A model generated the notes under the pieces. It saw only the letters and a list, made by a program, of their open reading frames with translations. It did no database searches and had not been told where the DNA came from. From NCBI GenBank assembly GCA_036346225.1, contig JARFIW010001104.1, forward strand, positions 9,946,001-10,010,000: a stretch of 64,000 nucleotides of DNA, written 5' to 3'. The stretch's first letter is position 1. Every line of letters starts with the position of its first letter. A program made the position numbers and the translations under genes. This document shows positions 54,691 to 64,000 of the stretch, piece by piece. The DNA comes from Platerodrilus igneus (Eukaryota > Arthropoda > Insecta > Coleoptera > Lycidae).

Positions 54691-57015
54691 ATCAAATGAG
54701 AGCGATTAGTATCTGAACTTTAGTATTCTTGGGAATAAAACAAATTACGAGCTATTTACAAACTTCGAAATATGCAATATTGTGTGCCAACAGTTTCCTG
54801 GTAAACGTTACCTGAAGCAACTTACATCGTATCTCTTAATATATGAAAATTTGCCAAACCCTATAAATATCCTCACGAAGCTATTAATATAATAGAAGTA
54901 AGGATTAGTTGAAATTTCAACTTTAACATCGTTTTTTATCAGTACAAGGTGTTTGATTAGGAGAAAGCTGTTGCCAAAAAGTGCTTACCTTCGGGAAGGC
55001 TTGCCAAACTATCACAATTGCTACTTAGACATAAAAATAGTATTGCAGTATGCGCGATTGGATGCGCATTAAGTTCAGCATTGAAGCAGAATTCCCTTTA
55101 CTGGTGAATGACTTTTTCCTCCGATCACCTTGATAGTTGTGCAATGAAGCGGCGAAGAGAAGGCGAACAAATTTTGACTGCATCGTATTTGAACGATTAT
55201 AGTTTAACGAAGTTTTAGCATGAGCCAGCATTTTGATTATGAAGCATACACCGACCTCGTGTTTTTGGGGAGTAGTAAGTGCTATGAACACCCACAATAT
55301 GTAAAACGTGGTTTTATAAAACGTTTTGTGTCATACTTATATATTGAAGATGGATCCATGGTAAAAATTCACACACACTACACGAGTAATTCAATACCTA
55401 AATGAGGTTGGCGTTTGTAGAAATATGTGGTCACCATGCCCGAACTTTAATTATAGTAGTCAGCATCTATGAAATCAGCCTGAGAGCTGTATTTGCCTCA
55501 CGTATGATAGTGACTAACGTTTTAAGAATTAGGGTTAAGTATTCGTGAAAAATTTAATGGAATATTTCATACTCAGTAAGTACATAATTAACATTTTTAC
55601 ACATTTTGTCGTAATAAAAAAGAATTTGATTCCTGCATCTCTGTTTGATTTGGATTGTAGATCCAAAAAAATTTGACATGGCTTTCGTCTTTCATTAGAT
55701 TACTTTGACCGTTTTCCGCTGCAAGAAAGCTATTTACATTAGAAGGGATTTCTTTTAGCTGGAATTCATTTATTCAATTGAATATTTTAATGATTAAAGC
55801 TGTCAAACCACTCGTCGTGTGGAATAATATTAAAATAGTCGCTAATTTCTACATCAATTTCTTTTTCTGACGAAAACTGTCATTCCATAAATGTTTATAG
55901 GTCAAAATGTCACCCAAAATCACATGTTCTATTGCCCTGACTTAGTTTTCACGCAAATAATCAACAGTTGGCGTGCGGATGAGGTTATACATTAGAACAT
56001 TCATCTTGAGCTCAAATTAATTAAATTATAATGCTCAACCCTAGCAATGAATCCCCGGCAAACGAATTAAGGTTATTAAAACACCCTGGGTATATTGTTT
56101 GGTGTTTATTCTCAGGCATCTGTATCCATTCTGCTTGGTCCTGTTGTTAGAGTTGCAGTTGCTTCTACCTGTAGGGCTTCTTTGGCGAGACGTTAAGTAA
56201 GGTAAAAAAAGGTATTAACGACAGCACTTGCGTCAACACTGCCCGGTACGATAAGTTACCGATGCAGTAGCTGTGGCGGTACGATAGAGTCTTTTTTTGA
56301 ATAATCGGTGGTCCTTGCTTTCTACGTCTTCTCCTACCAGCCGGGTCGCCGCACCTGCGCTTGTTTTCGTGGGAAGATGAACTCTTCTTCGGAATCCTGC
56401 GTCAGCGCTTAGGTTTGCACTGATTAGCATGGCGCCGAGATGCGTGTGAATGTTGCTAGGCCCAGCGTTTCACAACATTGGCGGAATTGCACTAATTAAA
56501 CGACGATTTCCATAAATATTAAAGTAAAGTCCCTAACCCCTAAATTAATAAATTTTAATTTCTAAACGCTTTAAAATAAAACGTTGCAGCATCTTGACAC
56601 TTTTGCGTCTGTTTTTCTTACTGAGGAGTACTTAAGGATATCATTGTCTTCTCTTACCTATCACTCCCTTCCTTCCTCCTCCTCCCTTAATTGGCAACAG
56701 GGCTCAATTCAGGACGTTGTAGGCACTCTATGGTATTTCAACCAATGTTGTCTTCGATCTATGCCTCAAGGTTAGTTCACCGAACACCCTGGCCGCGAGA
56801 AATAACTCTGAACAACAGGAAGCCATTATATCGATGTCAACCACCGCCTTTATCCAGCGTATATACCCATATGCAACGTGGGAGTCGAGTGTATGGACTA
56901 ATTATCGATCGACTGATTGCAATTTTTACAGTGCCACCGCTAAAGGATGCAATTTTGATTGCATAGTGTGCTAAATAGTTCGAACTAATTATGAATGCGA
57001 TGAGCATAAAGTAAT
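54691..57015. other. 2.3 kb without recognised genes
   Basis: Short open frames (for example 55220-55405, 56233-56430, 56691-56966) show no family resemblance. 56220-56440 is GC-richer than its surroundings. Confidence 0.4.
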
Positions 57016-57542
57016 CTATCTATTTTCCATGCCTTTAATGTAATACAATATTTTTGGATCACTGTGATTAAAACAGTTCAGGAATTTCCTAATTCGAATA
57101 GCATACACAAAAGCACTAACTAGAAATGCATGTTGCTGTAACCAAATTCTAAGATCGGGTGAATCAGGATTATCTGTATTAGAAAACAGTACCGCTAAAT
57201 CCGAAGGAAATTCAGATACTGTTCCAATAAAAAAGTACAATCCAATATTTCGATTAGCCACTATTCCAGCCAACACGTTAACTCTTGATGTGTATTCGCC
57301 TGTAATCTTCCAATACGAATTTACAACTGTGTAATAACGGAAATTTTACTTATTGATGATGTTGCCTTATCAGAAAACAGAATATTTTTAATGAATGTAG
57401 GATTTGCATGGGGGATTTCCCTGATCGTCTCGTAAAATTCCGCTTGTTGTTCAAATTTGTCATCTGCAACTCTTACACCAAGTGCACTTTTAAGGATTAA
57501 ATTTTTCTCTATGAAACAGTCTGGATGCTGTATCTTTTGACG
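57016..57542 (-). pseudogene. Tc1/DUF4817-type transposase scrap
   Basis: The minus strand reads FIKNILFSDKATSSISK (first catalytic Asp region, about 57340-57400) and, in the next frame, NVLAGIVANRNIGLYFFIG (about 57205-57260), the motif order of the transposase at 58410-61430, though clearly another copy. Upstream sequence is cut by a SINE at 57543. Everything beyond the catalytic middle is missing. Confidence 0.6.
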
Positions 57543-57805
57543 GCGTAGTTGGTATGCATGTCCCTGGTTCGAATCCCGACACGGCCGTTTGAAAAATGTT
57601 AGGGAGCATGTTTCAGATAAATACGCCCTCGTTCGGGTGAGAGGTAAAATGTAGGTCTCGTGCGCGAGTGTTGTCACACACGCTAAAGATCCCTACCTTG
57701 CTTGGAACAATAAGGGTTCGGAAAATTCAAAATTTTCAGGTAAAAACTCTTTCTGGCCAATGTAGCACTTTCGGGTGTGGCATTAGAAGATGAAATGTAG
57801 TGTGA
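57543..57805 (+). mobile_element. tRNA-derived SINE with target duplication
   Basis: Plus-strand copy of the family at 720-1326: B box GGTTCGAATCCCG at about 57570, then body blocks ACGCCCTCGTTCGGGTGAGA, CTTGCTTGGAACAATAAGGG and TGGCCAATGTAGCAC. CTTTTGACG is repeated at both ends (57534-57542 and 57806-57814). The tRNA-like head is slightly shortened at the A box. This is the best-bounded SINE in the window. Confidence 0.88.
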
Positions 57806-57814
57806 CTTTTGACG

Positions 57815-58142
57815 TATTAAGATGTGAAGCGGCTCGACTTGAATGTGGATTTTCTTGCATCATCAACAAACAATCTTATTGTCTATGTTCGTCTAAAGCC
57901 AATGACCGGTCGCTCTAGGTTTATCTCGTGCATGTTCAAGATAGAAATATTTGTTCTCAATTCTAGTTACTGTTCATTGCGATACTGGAAGACGGTTTGG
58001 GTGAGTTTGATTGAACAAAATGGATGGAGTTTTTTATGCGTCTGAATTCTATCCTTATACCTAATCATCGTTGGACTTTCGGAATTTCGATTCACAACCA
58101 TACATTAACTAAAGTTTAGGTTTATATTTTATCTAATTAATA
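57815..58142. other. No gene seen
   Basis: Flank of the SINE; a 73-codon plus frame at 57824-58045 resembles nothing I know. Confidence 0.35.
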
Positions 58143-58149
58143 ATATATG

Positions 58150-58202
<53 letters not shown>
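58143..58202. repeat. (TA)n microsatellite
   Basis: Long pure TA run after a short ATGTATGT lead. Confidence 0.95.
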
Positions 58203-58204
<2 letters not shown>

Positions 58205-58356
58205 TACTAAAAACACATTAGCTTATGATTAAGACGTTAAGTTGAATAAATGTTTTAAACTAAACCACTAACTTTTATCGAACGAAATTTATCTCAATAT
58301 TTAAAAAAAAGGTCAATTAGTTTATAACAAATACGTTAGTTATTGAAAGGAAGATC

Positions 58357-58360
<4 letters not shown>

Positions 58361-58411
<51 letters not shown>
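58361..58411. repeat. (TA)n microsatellite at transposon edge
   Basis: Pure TA run directly against the left terminus of the DUF4817-type transposon; the element's TA target cannot be separated from it. Confidence 0.95.
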
Positions 58412-58415
<4 letters not shown>

Positions 58416-58680
58416 GTCCCATGTTATCGTATACAGGCAATATCTCCCTTATTTGAAAAGATTAATAAAAAATTTAAAAACCGTTTTCAATGGCACACCA
58501 ATACCTTTCTAATAACGTATTGAAAAACAACATTTGCCTTAACAACCCCTTGGAAACCACCCCCAACTTTTTATTATTAAATTGCACCCCCTATATATTT
58601 TTATCAAAAATGAACTGCCATTGTATTGTAAATACTATGACATATCACATTTAGTAGTTTTTATTTACTAATACAAAAAA
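58412..58680. repeat. Left terminal inverted repeat
   Basis: Inverted partner of 61160-61428; blocks AATATCTCCCTTATTTGAAA and CCAATACCTTTCTAATAACG recur reversed. Confidence 0.9.
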
Positions 58681-58789
58681 AATTAACAATTTATGTTTTA
58701 TAAATTACATGTATTAACATAATGGAACAATAACAAAAAAATAAAACTCTTTTATTCGTTTTAGTAAATTAAAGTAAATGCTTCAAATT

Positions 58790-59250
58790 ATTTCCTGCCG
58801 ATTCTACGCAAGCTTCAAAACGTCCTAGAAGCGCTCTTGTGCACGCAGCGTGAATCATAGCTGGCGTAATGCTACGGCATGCTGCACGAATACGCTCTTT
58901 AAGATCATCTACATCTACAGGTTGTGTTTGATAAACTAATTCTTTTGTGTAGCCCCACCAAAAGTAGTCCAGTGGTGTGAGGTCTGGTGATCGGGCCGGC
59001 TAAGCTATCGGTCCATAAGTACCAACCCATCTGTTTGGAAATTGTTGATTTAAATATTCAGCAACAACGTGTGCATTATGAGAGGGAGTCTTGTTGCCAA
59101 ATAAGTGTATTCCGTTCTGCCAAAGGAATGTCCTCCATAAGCTCAGGTAACGTATTTTGTAGAAAACGTAAATACCTTTCTCCAATCAATAAACCTTCAT
59201 AAAAGTATGACCCACTCAGATGACCATTAAATAATCCACATCATACATTT
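58790..59250 (-). pseudogene. DUF4817-type transposase, C-terminal half
   Basis: The minus strand from 59250 continues the gene split by the LTR: CGLFNGHLSGSYFYEGLLIG, then ERYLRFLQNTLPELMEDI, then the second catalytic Asp in WQQDS (about 59098). After a frameshift it continues PSHNAHVVAEYLNQQFPNRW and later LDYFWWGYTKELVYQTQPVD near 58940. The final acidic residue region (SPDLTP, about 58975) is present. One frameshift and a stop break it. Confidence 0.8.
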
Positions 59251-60298
59251 TGAACTAGACTCAGGGGTATGGACTTTTAATTACGGGTTCTTTTCGTGGG
59301 TTACTTAAAAACATGAAATGAAAAATTACTAGATTCCAGTTATGTGGTTTTATTCTCCACAATAATAAAGAAAAATGAATATGCTAGTTAACGCTTATAC
59401 TCACTACTCAAAACAAAAACCTAAAAGGGTACAAAACAACCATACTGCACCCCTCCTATTCTAGCTAAAATATTCGTACTTATTCAGGGTCAAAGAACTA
59501 TCGGACATAGGTAGAATAAACTTAGGTATTAATAATAATGCTAGCAACCACTTATCCTAAATTATGCTAATATTAGTAACTCGAATATTTTGCGCCAATA
59601 CTATTTCACTTTCACGCGTCCTTGAAGTTAATTAATATAATTCTTTCCCCAAGTCCCGCGGTTTGATAACGTCGGCGAAGTAAAATATAACACCAAACGT
59701 AAATAAAATAATGTTTGATAGGGGCCCCTTCTTATACGAGGTTATCGTATACCAGCGAATACCCGTCATACAAGGCAAGCGACTACTTTTTCACAAAACA
59801 CAATTTGGTTGAAAGCAGTGCGGAATAATATTTGTAACCAGATCACCACTATCTACAAACCGTGAATTCTAATATTTCTTCATCACAAAAAGTTGGAGCG
59901 TGCTTAATACTGTAAATTAATACGATACCTACAGATTCTACTCTGTTCTGAATCCAAACTTAGCACTGCGTCACTTTCTCAGTTATTCTGTAAGCTTTAA
60001 TTTATAAAGCATCACTTTCACAAGGGAACCACATTAAATTTTTAACGCGAATATAAACATAAAATAATCACCTAAAAACCACGTTTCTTAATGAATATAT
60101 CACTCAGCCGACCGTTCAGGTGCAACTAACTGATTACGTATCTACCCGCACCCTCGTTCGCACCCCAGGATGCGCAAAACTTAGATATAACTTACTTACT
60201 AGAACTCAACATTGTTTTTGATGCAAGGACAGAATTTTAAGAAGAGGGAAGATTATAATTTAACAGAATAATTATGTATACCGGGCGTGCCTAGCACA
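59251..60298 (-). mobile_element. Solo LTR nested in the transposon
   Basis: A 1,048-bp insertion begins TGAACTAG and ends CTAGCACA, so both ends obey TG...CA, and is flanked by ATTT on both sides (59247-59250 and 60299-60302). Removing it brings the transposase halves together at the GIN/CG motif. It has AATAAA on minus (near 59348) but no coding sequence. This fits a solo LTR left by recombination of an LTR retrotransposon; a 4-bp duplication suggests gypsy-like. The family is not present elsewhere in the window. Confidence 0.75.
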
Positions 60299-60302
60299 AT
60301 TT

Positions 60303-60882
60303 ATACCCTAAATTGTTTGAAATCTTGTTTGTTGAACCCAGTGTGAGTTTTCTATCGACCAGTAATGAGAATTGTGTTTATTCACTACACCGTTATTGTG
60401 GAACCGACTTTCATCACTCCAACATATTTGATTTAAAAATTTAGGATTACCATGGATCATAATGTTTGTTAATGATATAAACTGTAATCTTCGGTCGAAA
60501 TCAGTAGGTCGTAATCTTTGAACTAAATGCAGTTTAAATGGATGATATTTGTTTTGCTTTAGTATCCACTGTACAGCGGTTTTACTTATTACTAGCTCTG
60601 TAGCTAATTTTCTAATGGAACATTGAGATTGACCCCAACATATGTAAGTACATTAATGATATTATTGTTTGTTCTAACTGGATTTTGGTGTGATATATGT
60701 TTGTTTGGAAAGAAACCGGTGCGCATTTTGCGTTCTAATCTTGGAAACACCATATGAGATACTTGAGGTCTCAAAGGAAAACGTTCATGGTATAAACGAG
60801 CAGCTGTTTGAGCGTTTTTCCTACATTCTCCATAAGCCAACAACATATCAATGCATTCGTCTGGACTAAACGTAAACGGCAT
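60303..60882 (-). pseudogene. DUF4817-type transposase, N-terminal half
   Basis: The minus frame from 60882 starts MPFTFSPDECIDMLLAYGEC, then RKNAQTAARLYHERFPLRPQ, the DUF4817 helix-turn-helix domain of these transposases. A frameshift follows near 60610. The catalytic part begins with KTAVQWILKQNKYHPFKLHL and has the first Asp in NQICWSDESRFHNNGVV (about 60395-60440). It ends at the nested LTR. Confidence 0.85.
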
Positions 60883-61159
60883 TCTTGTAAACCAAGATTA
60901 AAAAAATACTTTTGAATAATTATTAACGCAAACAACAAATTCATATAACTAAATTACACCAATAAAATACGTTTAAAACAATCTGTAAATTCAAAACAAT
61001 TGATTAATTTTTTGACACAAGCGGTGTTGATTTCCTAAACAAAAAAGACTGTTCCTACTTTTTCAACATTCTATGAGGTTTTTGTAGACTGCAGCAACAG
61101 TAATCTAGGATTTCAATATACAATAATTGTTAGATCATTTATAAAACATAAATTGTTTA

Positions 61160-61428
61160 TTTTTTGGTGTTAACAAATGTAAACTACTAAGTATGATATG
61201 TCAGCATATTCACAATACAATGACAATTCATTTTTGATAAAAATATACAGAGGGTGCAATTTAATAATAAAAAGTTGGCGGTGGTTTCCAAGGGGTTGTA
61301 AAGGCAAATGTTGTTTTTCAATACGTTATTAGAAAGATATTGGTGTGCCATTGAAAACTGTTTTCTATTTTTTTTTAATCTTTTCAAATAAGGGAGATAT
61401 TGGCTGTATACAATAACATGGGACACCC
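61160..61428. repeat. Right terminal inverted repeat
   Basis: Ends AACATGGGACACCC, the inverted form of the left end. A minus-strand frame crossing it (61187-61600) is a fusion of repeat and Tc1 remnant, not a gene. Confidence 0.9.
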
Positions 61429-61454
61429 AGTATATATAGGAATAATTGATTAAA

Positions 61455-61990
61455 ATTTCAAAGAAAAACCAAAAGATTGACACAATTTTTATTAATGCCG
61501 CCCTTCCCCATCCGTTGTACACTCCCTCACTTTTCGTGACGTCTTTAACATTGACACGTTCTTCACGTCTTCGTCTGACTCTTATGCGTCCGTCATTCAT
61601 ACCTAAACAGAACCGGAATTCATCACTGAATATTACCGTATGCCAATAATCCAGGTTCTAGTGCAATGGCAAACTGCACCACTAAACGCTGTTCTCGGTG
61701 TTGAGCCGTAAGCGGTAACACAAGATGTGGTAAATAGGATTGCCAACCGAAAACTCTAATTCGACGATAAGCCGTTCGAACGGTTACAGAACGACCTTCA
61801 TTACCTAACCAGTGATCAGCAATTGACCTGGTACTGTAGAATCGGTCTCTCAGAGCCATTAGACGAAGATGGTGGTCTTGCACTTCATTAGTTATCTTTC
61901 GGTCACTGGTTCCTTTTTTATGACATTCCTGGTTCTCCCTAGTCCATAATTGATAACAACGCATAATTGTGAATTGGTTCCGGTTAAGGC
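61455..61990 (-). pseudogene. Tc1-like transposase remnant
   Basis: The minus frame 61964-61623 has DHHLRLMALRDRFYSTRSIA, the second helix-turn-helix with VTVRTAYRRIRVFGWQSYLP, and LTAQHREQRLVVQFAIALEP. A second piece just beyond (61640-61480) has the first catalytic Asp region (FSDEFRFCLGMNDGRIRVRR). The remainder is absent, as the DUF4817-type element begins at 61430. Different subfamily from the other Tc1/mariner copies here. Confidence 0.78.
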
Positions 61991-62099
61991 TTATTATTAG
62001 TTTGGGATATAGTCCATTTTTGCCTTTTTCAAAAGGTCTAAATGGAAAGCAACATGAGCAAAAAATATATATAAAGACGTAGATAACCTACTTTGATTT

Positions 62100-62834
62100 A
62101 AATGAATAAAGGAGTAGAGGGCAGGAGGTGGAGGAGGGAAATTGCCTCGTGCCTCAACATACACAAACGATTTACTTCCGTTTATTGCTGTAATAGCAGA
62201 CGTAACAACCTATGTATCTCCACATTTTCGATTCGTTGTTATTTTGCGTTACATAAACCAAGGAGTGTTCATTGGAGGACTTTGGAGGGTTCCTGTTGCC
62301 ATCTGGTCATACTGCCGAAATGTTGAGTCATAACAGCTTAGATGTAATTGATCATTTAGTAGGTGTTCAAAAAGAGAAGGTGATCGGTCAGAGTTACTAT
62401 GGAGCAAATGTTTTGAGCAGGAGGACAGCGGGTGTTTAAGCAAAAATTAAAATGCCATTTCCCAATGCACATTTTCAACATTGTTATGTCCATCAATTAA
62501 ATTTAATAATGGGGCAAGCTTCGTGCCAAAACGAGTACGAATATTTCTTACAATTATACAAGAAATTCCTGCATTTTTTGCTAATTCTTTTCAACGTGCT
62601 GCAATACTACAAAAAAATTTTAACACATGATAACTCGGTCTACTCCAATGAGATGGAATTTTAAAAGTAGAACAGTGCGTGTAGTATTTGAGCATCGAGA
62701 ATCAATTATGAAATGTAGTGAATAAATTCAGAACAGTGTAGTCCACAACATTACTATAAATAAAGCTATGGCGATTAATCGCATATTGGACGACCAAGTA
62801 TTTATGGTTTGGCTAAAATTTTTATTACATAGTG
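62100..62834 (+). pseudogene. hAT transposase, middle part
   Basis: The plus strand, in shifting frames, gives RFVVILRYINQGVFI (about 62230-62270) and LLDVIDHLLG-like residues. A stretch around 62450-62560 reads MPFPNAHFQHCYVHQLNLIM, a highly conserved hAT (TTF/ZMYM1-like) block. AINRILDDQVFMVWLKFFI follows near 62770-62830. Coding sequence is broken at 62834 by LINE A and continues from 63344. Terminal repeats and the N-terminal zinc finger are not visible. Confidence 0.75.
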
Positions 62835-63343
62835 CTCCATAGGGTATATAATTGTAAAACAATAGAAGGGAACCGAACTGCATCTAACAAGAAAGAACAG
62901 CGCCTATGAGGAAAGATAAGAAACATAGAACAAGAAGAAAATTGTTGAAAGCATATGTGTGGAGCACAGCACAGTATGCCTATGAAATACGGGCAGTCCG
63001 AAAAGCAGACAGAAAAACTGTAGCAGCCTTTTGAAATGCTGTGCTTCATATGTTTGAAGATGGACAGACAAAGTTAATAACAAATAGGTTATAGAAATAG
63101 TAGGGGAACAAGAATATCTGTTGAAAAAAAAATTAGGAGAAATAGAAGGGCAGACTACGTTCTAAGCATTTTTGAGGGAATGGTATGGGATATATTACAA
63201 GCAGAAATAGGAAAATAGAGGTAGATCAGATAGTGATAGATGCAGACTGTAAATTTTAGGGAAATCTGTAGATTAGTTCAGAATAGGAAACAATGGTGGT
63301 ACGCGTCTAACCAGTTCCAGGACTGAAGACCTAATGATGATGT
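62835..63343 (+). mobile_element. LINE family A, 3' end fragment inserted in hAT
   Basis: Plus-strand fragment with AYVWSTAQYAYEIRAVRK, FxNAVLHMFEDGQTK and a degenerate tail, ending ACTGAAGACCTAATGATGATG. The tail is the same as in the three other copies. Short GTG sequences at both junctions may be the remains of target duplication. The host hAT reading resumes straight after. Confidence 0.75.
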
Positions 63344-63985
63344 GTGCCCCATGTAGATATTCTTTACAATCAACTCTAAAACAAAAGGTAGATAAGGAAT
63401 AAGGAACGCAGTGCAAAGTTTCGAAAAGAATATCGCCAAAATACGAAACGAAGGAGTTGATTTCATTGTCAAAGAAACTTCAGAAATAAGTGGTGAAGAA
63501 CCGATGGTAAAAAAAGGAAACGTTTCCAAGATAGTTTTGAAAACATCAAAGCTGCTGCACTAGAAGTGTTTGATGCAATAATTTCTACAACAAAAGATCG
63601 TTTTGAATTATGTGGTCATTTGATAGTAGTATCTGTACTTTTGCCTGAGAAATTTCCAGAGTATGCAATTAAATTTCCAGAAGATAAACTAAATTCAACG
63701 ATTGATGCTTATCCTATGTTAAACAAAACAGCTGTTAAGAACCGAACTTGCCATTAATTATGCAAGATATGAATAGGGATCTCTTAAGGGAGCTACGGTA
63801 CTTTTACAATTTTTGATTAGTAACAATCTAGAGGATATCAAAACATTACTTGAAATTTTAATAACCATACTAATGACTCAGCTCGAAGTCGAACGTTGTT
63901 TTTCTACATTAAGCGAATTAAAACCTTTCTTCGTAACATCATATCTCAAGATCGTTTATCAGTTCTGGCAGTATTATCGTTAGAA
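63344..63985 (+). pseudogene. hAT transposase, C-terminal part with dimerisation domain
   Basis: Continues the gene at 62100-62834: PHVDILYNQL-like residues at 63346, then FDAIISTTKDRFELCGHLIV and KFPEYAIKFPEDKLNSTIDA in frame 63566-63757, and beyond 63860 the dimerisation motif (VERCFSTL in one frame, SQDRLSVLAVLSLEP in the next). The last segment, close to the end of the window, is the diagnostic hAT C-terminal domain. Frameshifts near 63735 and 63915 break it. Confidence 0.8.
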
Positions 63986-64000
63986 CCATAGGAAATTAAT

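Larger units (their letters stand above)
58410..61430 (-). mobile_element. DUF4817/Tc1-mariner-type transposon with long inverted repeats
   Basis: The left (58412-58680) and right (61160-61428) ends are inverted copies of about 265 bp starting GGGTGTCCCATGTTAT. Both are followed outward by TA-rich sequence, consistent with a TA target. Inside, on minus, is a transposase broken in two by an LTR insertion. Left and right repeats differ at scattered positions, so the element is not new. Confidence 0.88.

Noticed and set aside
61187..61600. 137-codon minus-strand gene
   Set aside because: It joins a Tc1 remnant to the right inverted repeat of the neighbouring transposon; the second half is non-coding repeat.

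Overview
The window looks like AT-rich eukaryotic, probably insect, repeat-derived DNA. I find no host gene I can support, no rRNA and no functional tRNA. Almost every recognisable protein segment comes from a transposable element: BEL/Pao LTR retrotransposons, a Ty3/gypsy-like gag, APE-type non-LTR retrotransposons (LINEs), tRNA-derived SINEs, mariner, Tc1-like and DUF4817-type transposons, PIF/Harbinger, piggyBac and hAT-like elements. This mix, the piggyBac TTAA target and the intron-bearing Harbinger transposase point to an arthropod. I cannot name the species.

Layout. 1-2.7 kb: a dead mariner split by a SINE cluster that carries a 13-bp target-site duplication (TSD). 2.9-6.9 kb: an old minus-strand BEL/Pao remnant (gag, protease, tail of integrase). 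7-12.2 kb: dispersed and tandem repeats, including a strict 57-bp satellite, plus a LINE tail. 13-15.3 kb: a LINE RT scrap and a BEL/Pao integrase remnant. 15.3-19.8 kb: two head-to-tail minus-strand copies of one LINE family plus a third scrap. 19.8-23.5 kb: no gene. 23.5-30.2 kb: a hAT-like pseudogene split by a young BEL/Pao element whose two LTRs are identical (367 bp). 31.5-32.4 kb: gypsy-like gag. 34.6-37.1 kb: a second LINE family, split by a mariner scrap. 39.2-44.7 kb: an unclassified transposon-type gene split by a third BEL/Pao element. 45.7-48.4 kb: Harbinger. 48.8-51.2 kb: piggyBac. 54.1-54.7 kb: a solo LTR. 57-58 kb: a transposase scrap split by a SINE. 58.4-61.4 kb: a DUF4817-type transposon with long inverted repeats, carrying a nested solo LTR. 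61.4-62 kb: a Tc1-like remnant. 62.1-64 kb: a hAT transposase split by a LINE tail.

The insertions give a relative chronology: mariner before SINEs, LINE B before or with its mariner scrap, hAT-like and DUF4817 elements before their LTR insertions. The most interesting points are these. All three BEL/Pao copies with readable gag and protease lack the reverse transcriptase domain. The youngest has identical LTRs yet broken, RT-less coding sequence, suggesting mobilisation by proteins supplied in trans. The same element carries a PHD-like zinc finger and a coiled coil upstream of Gag.
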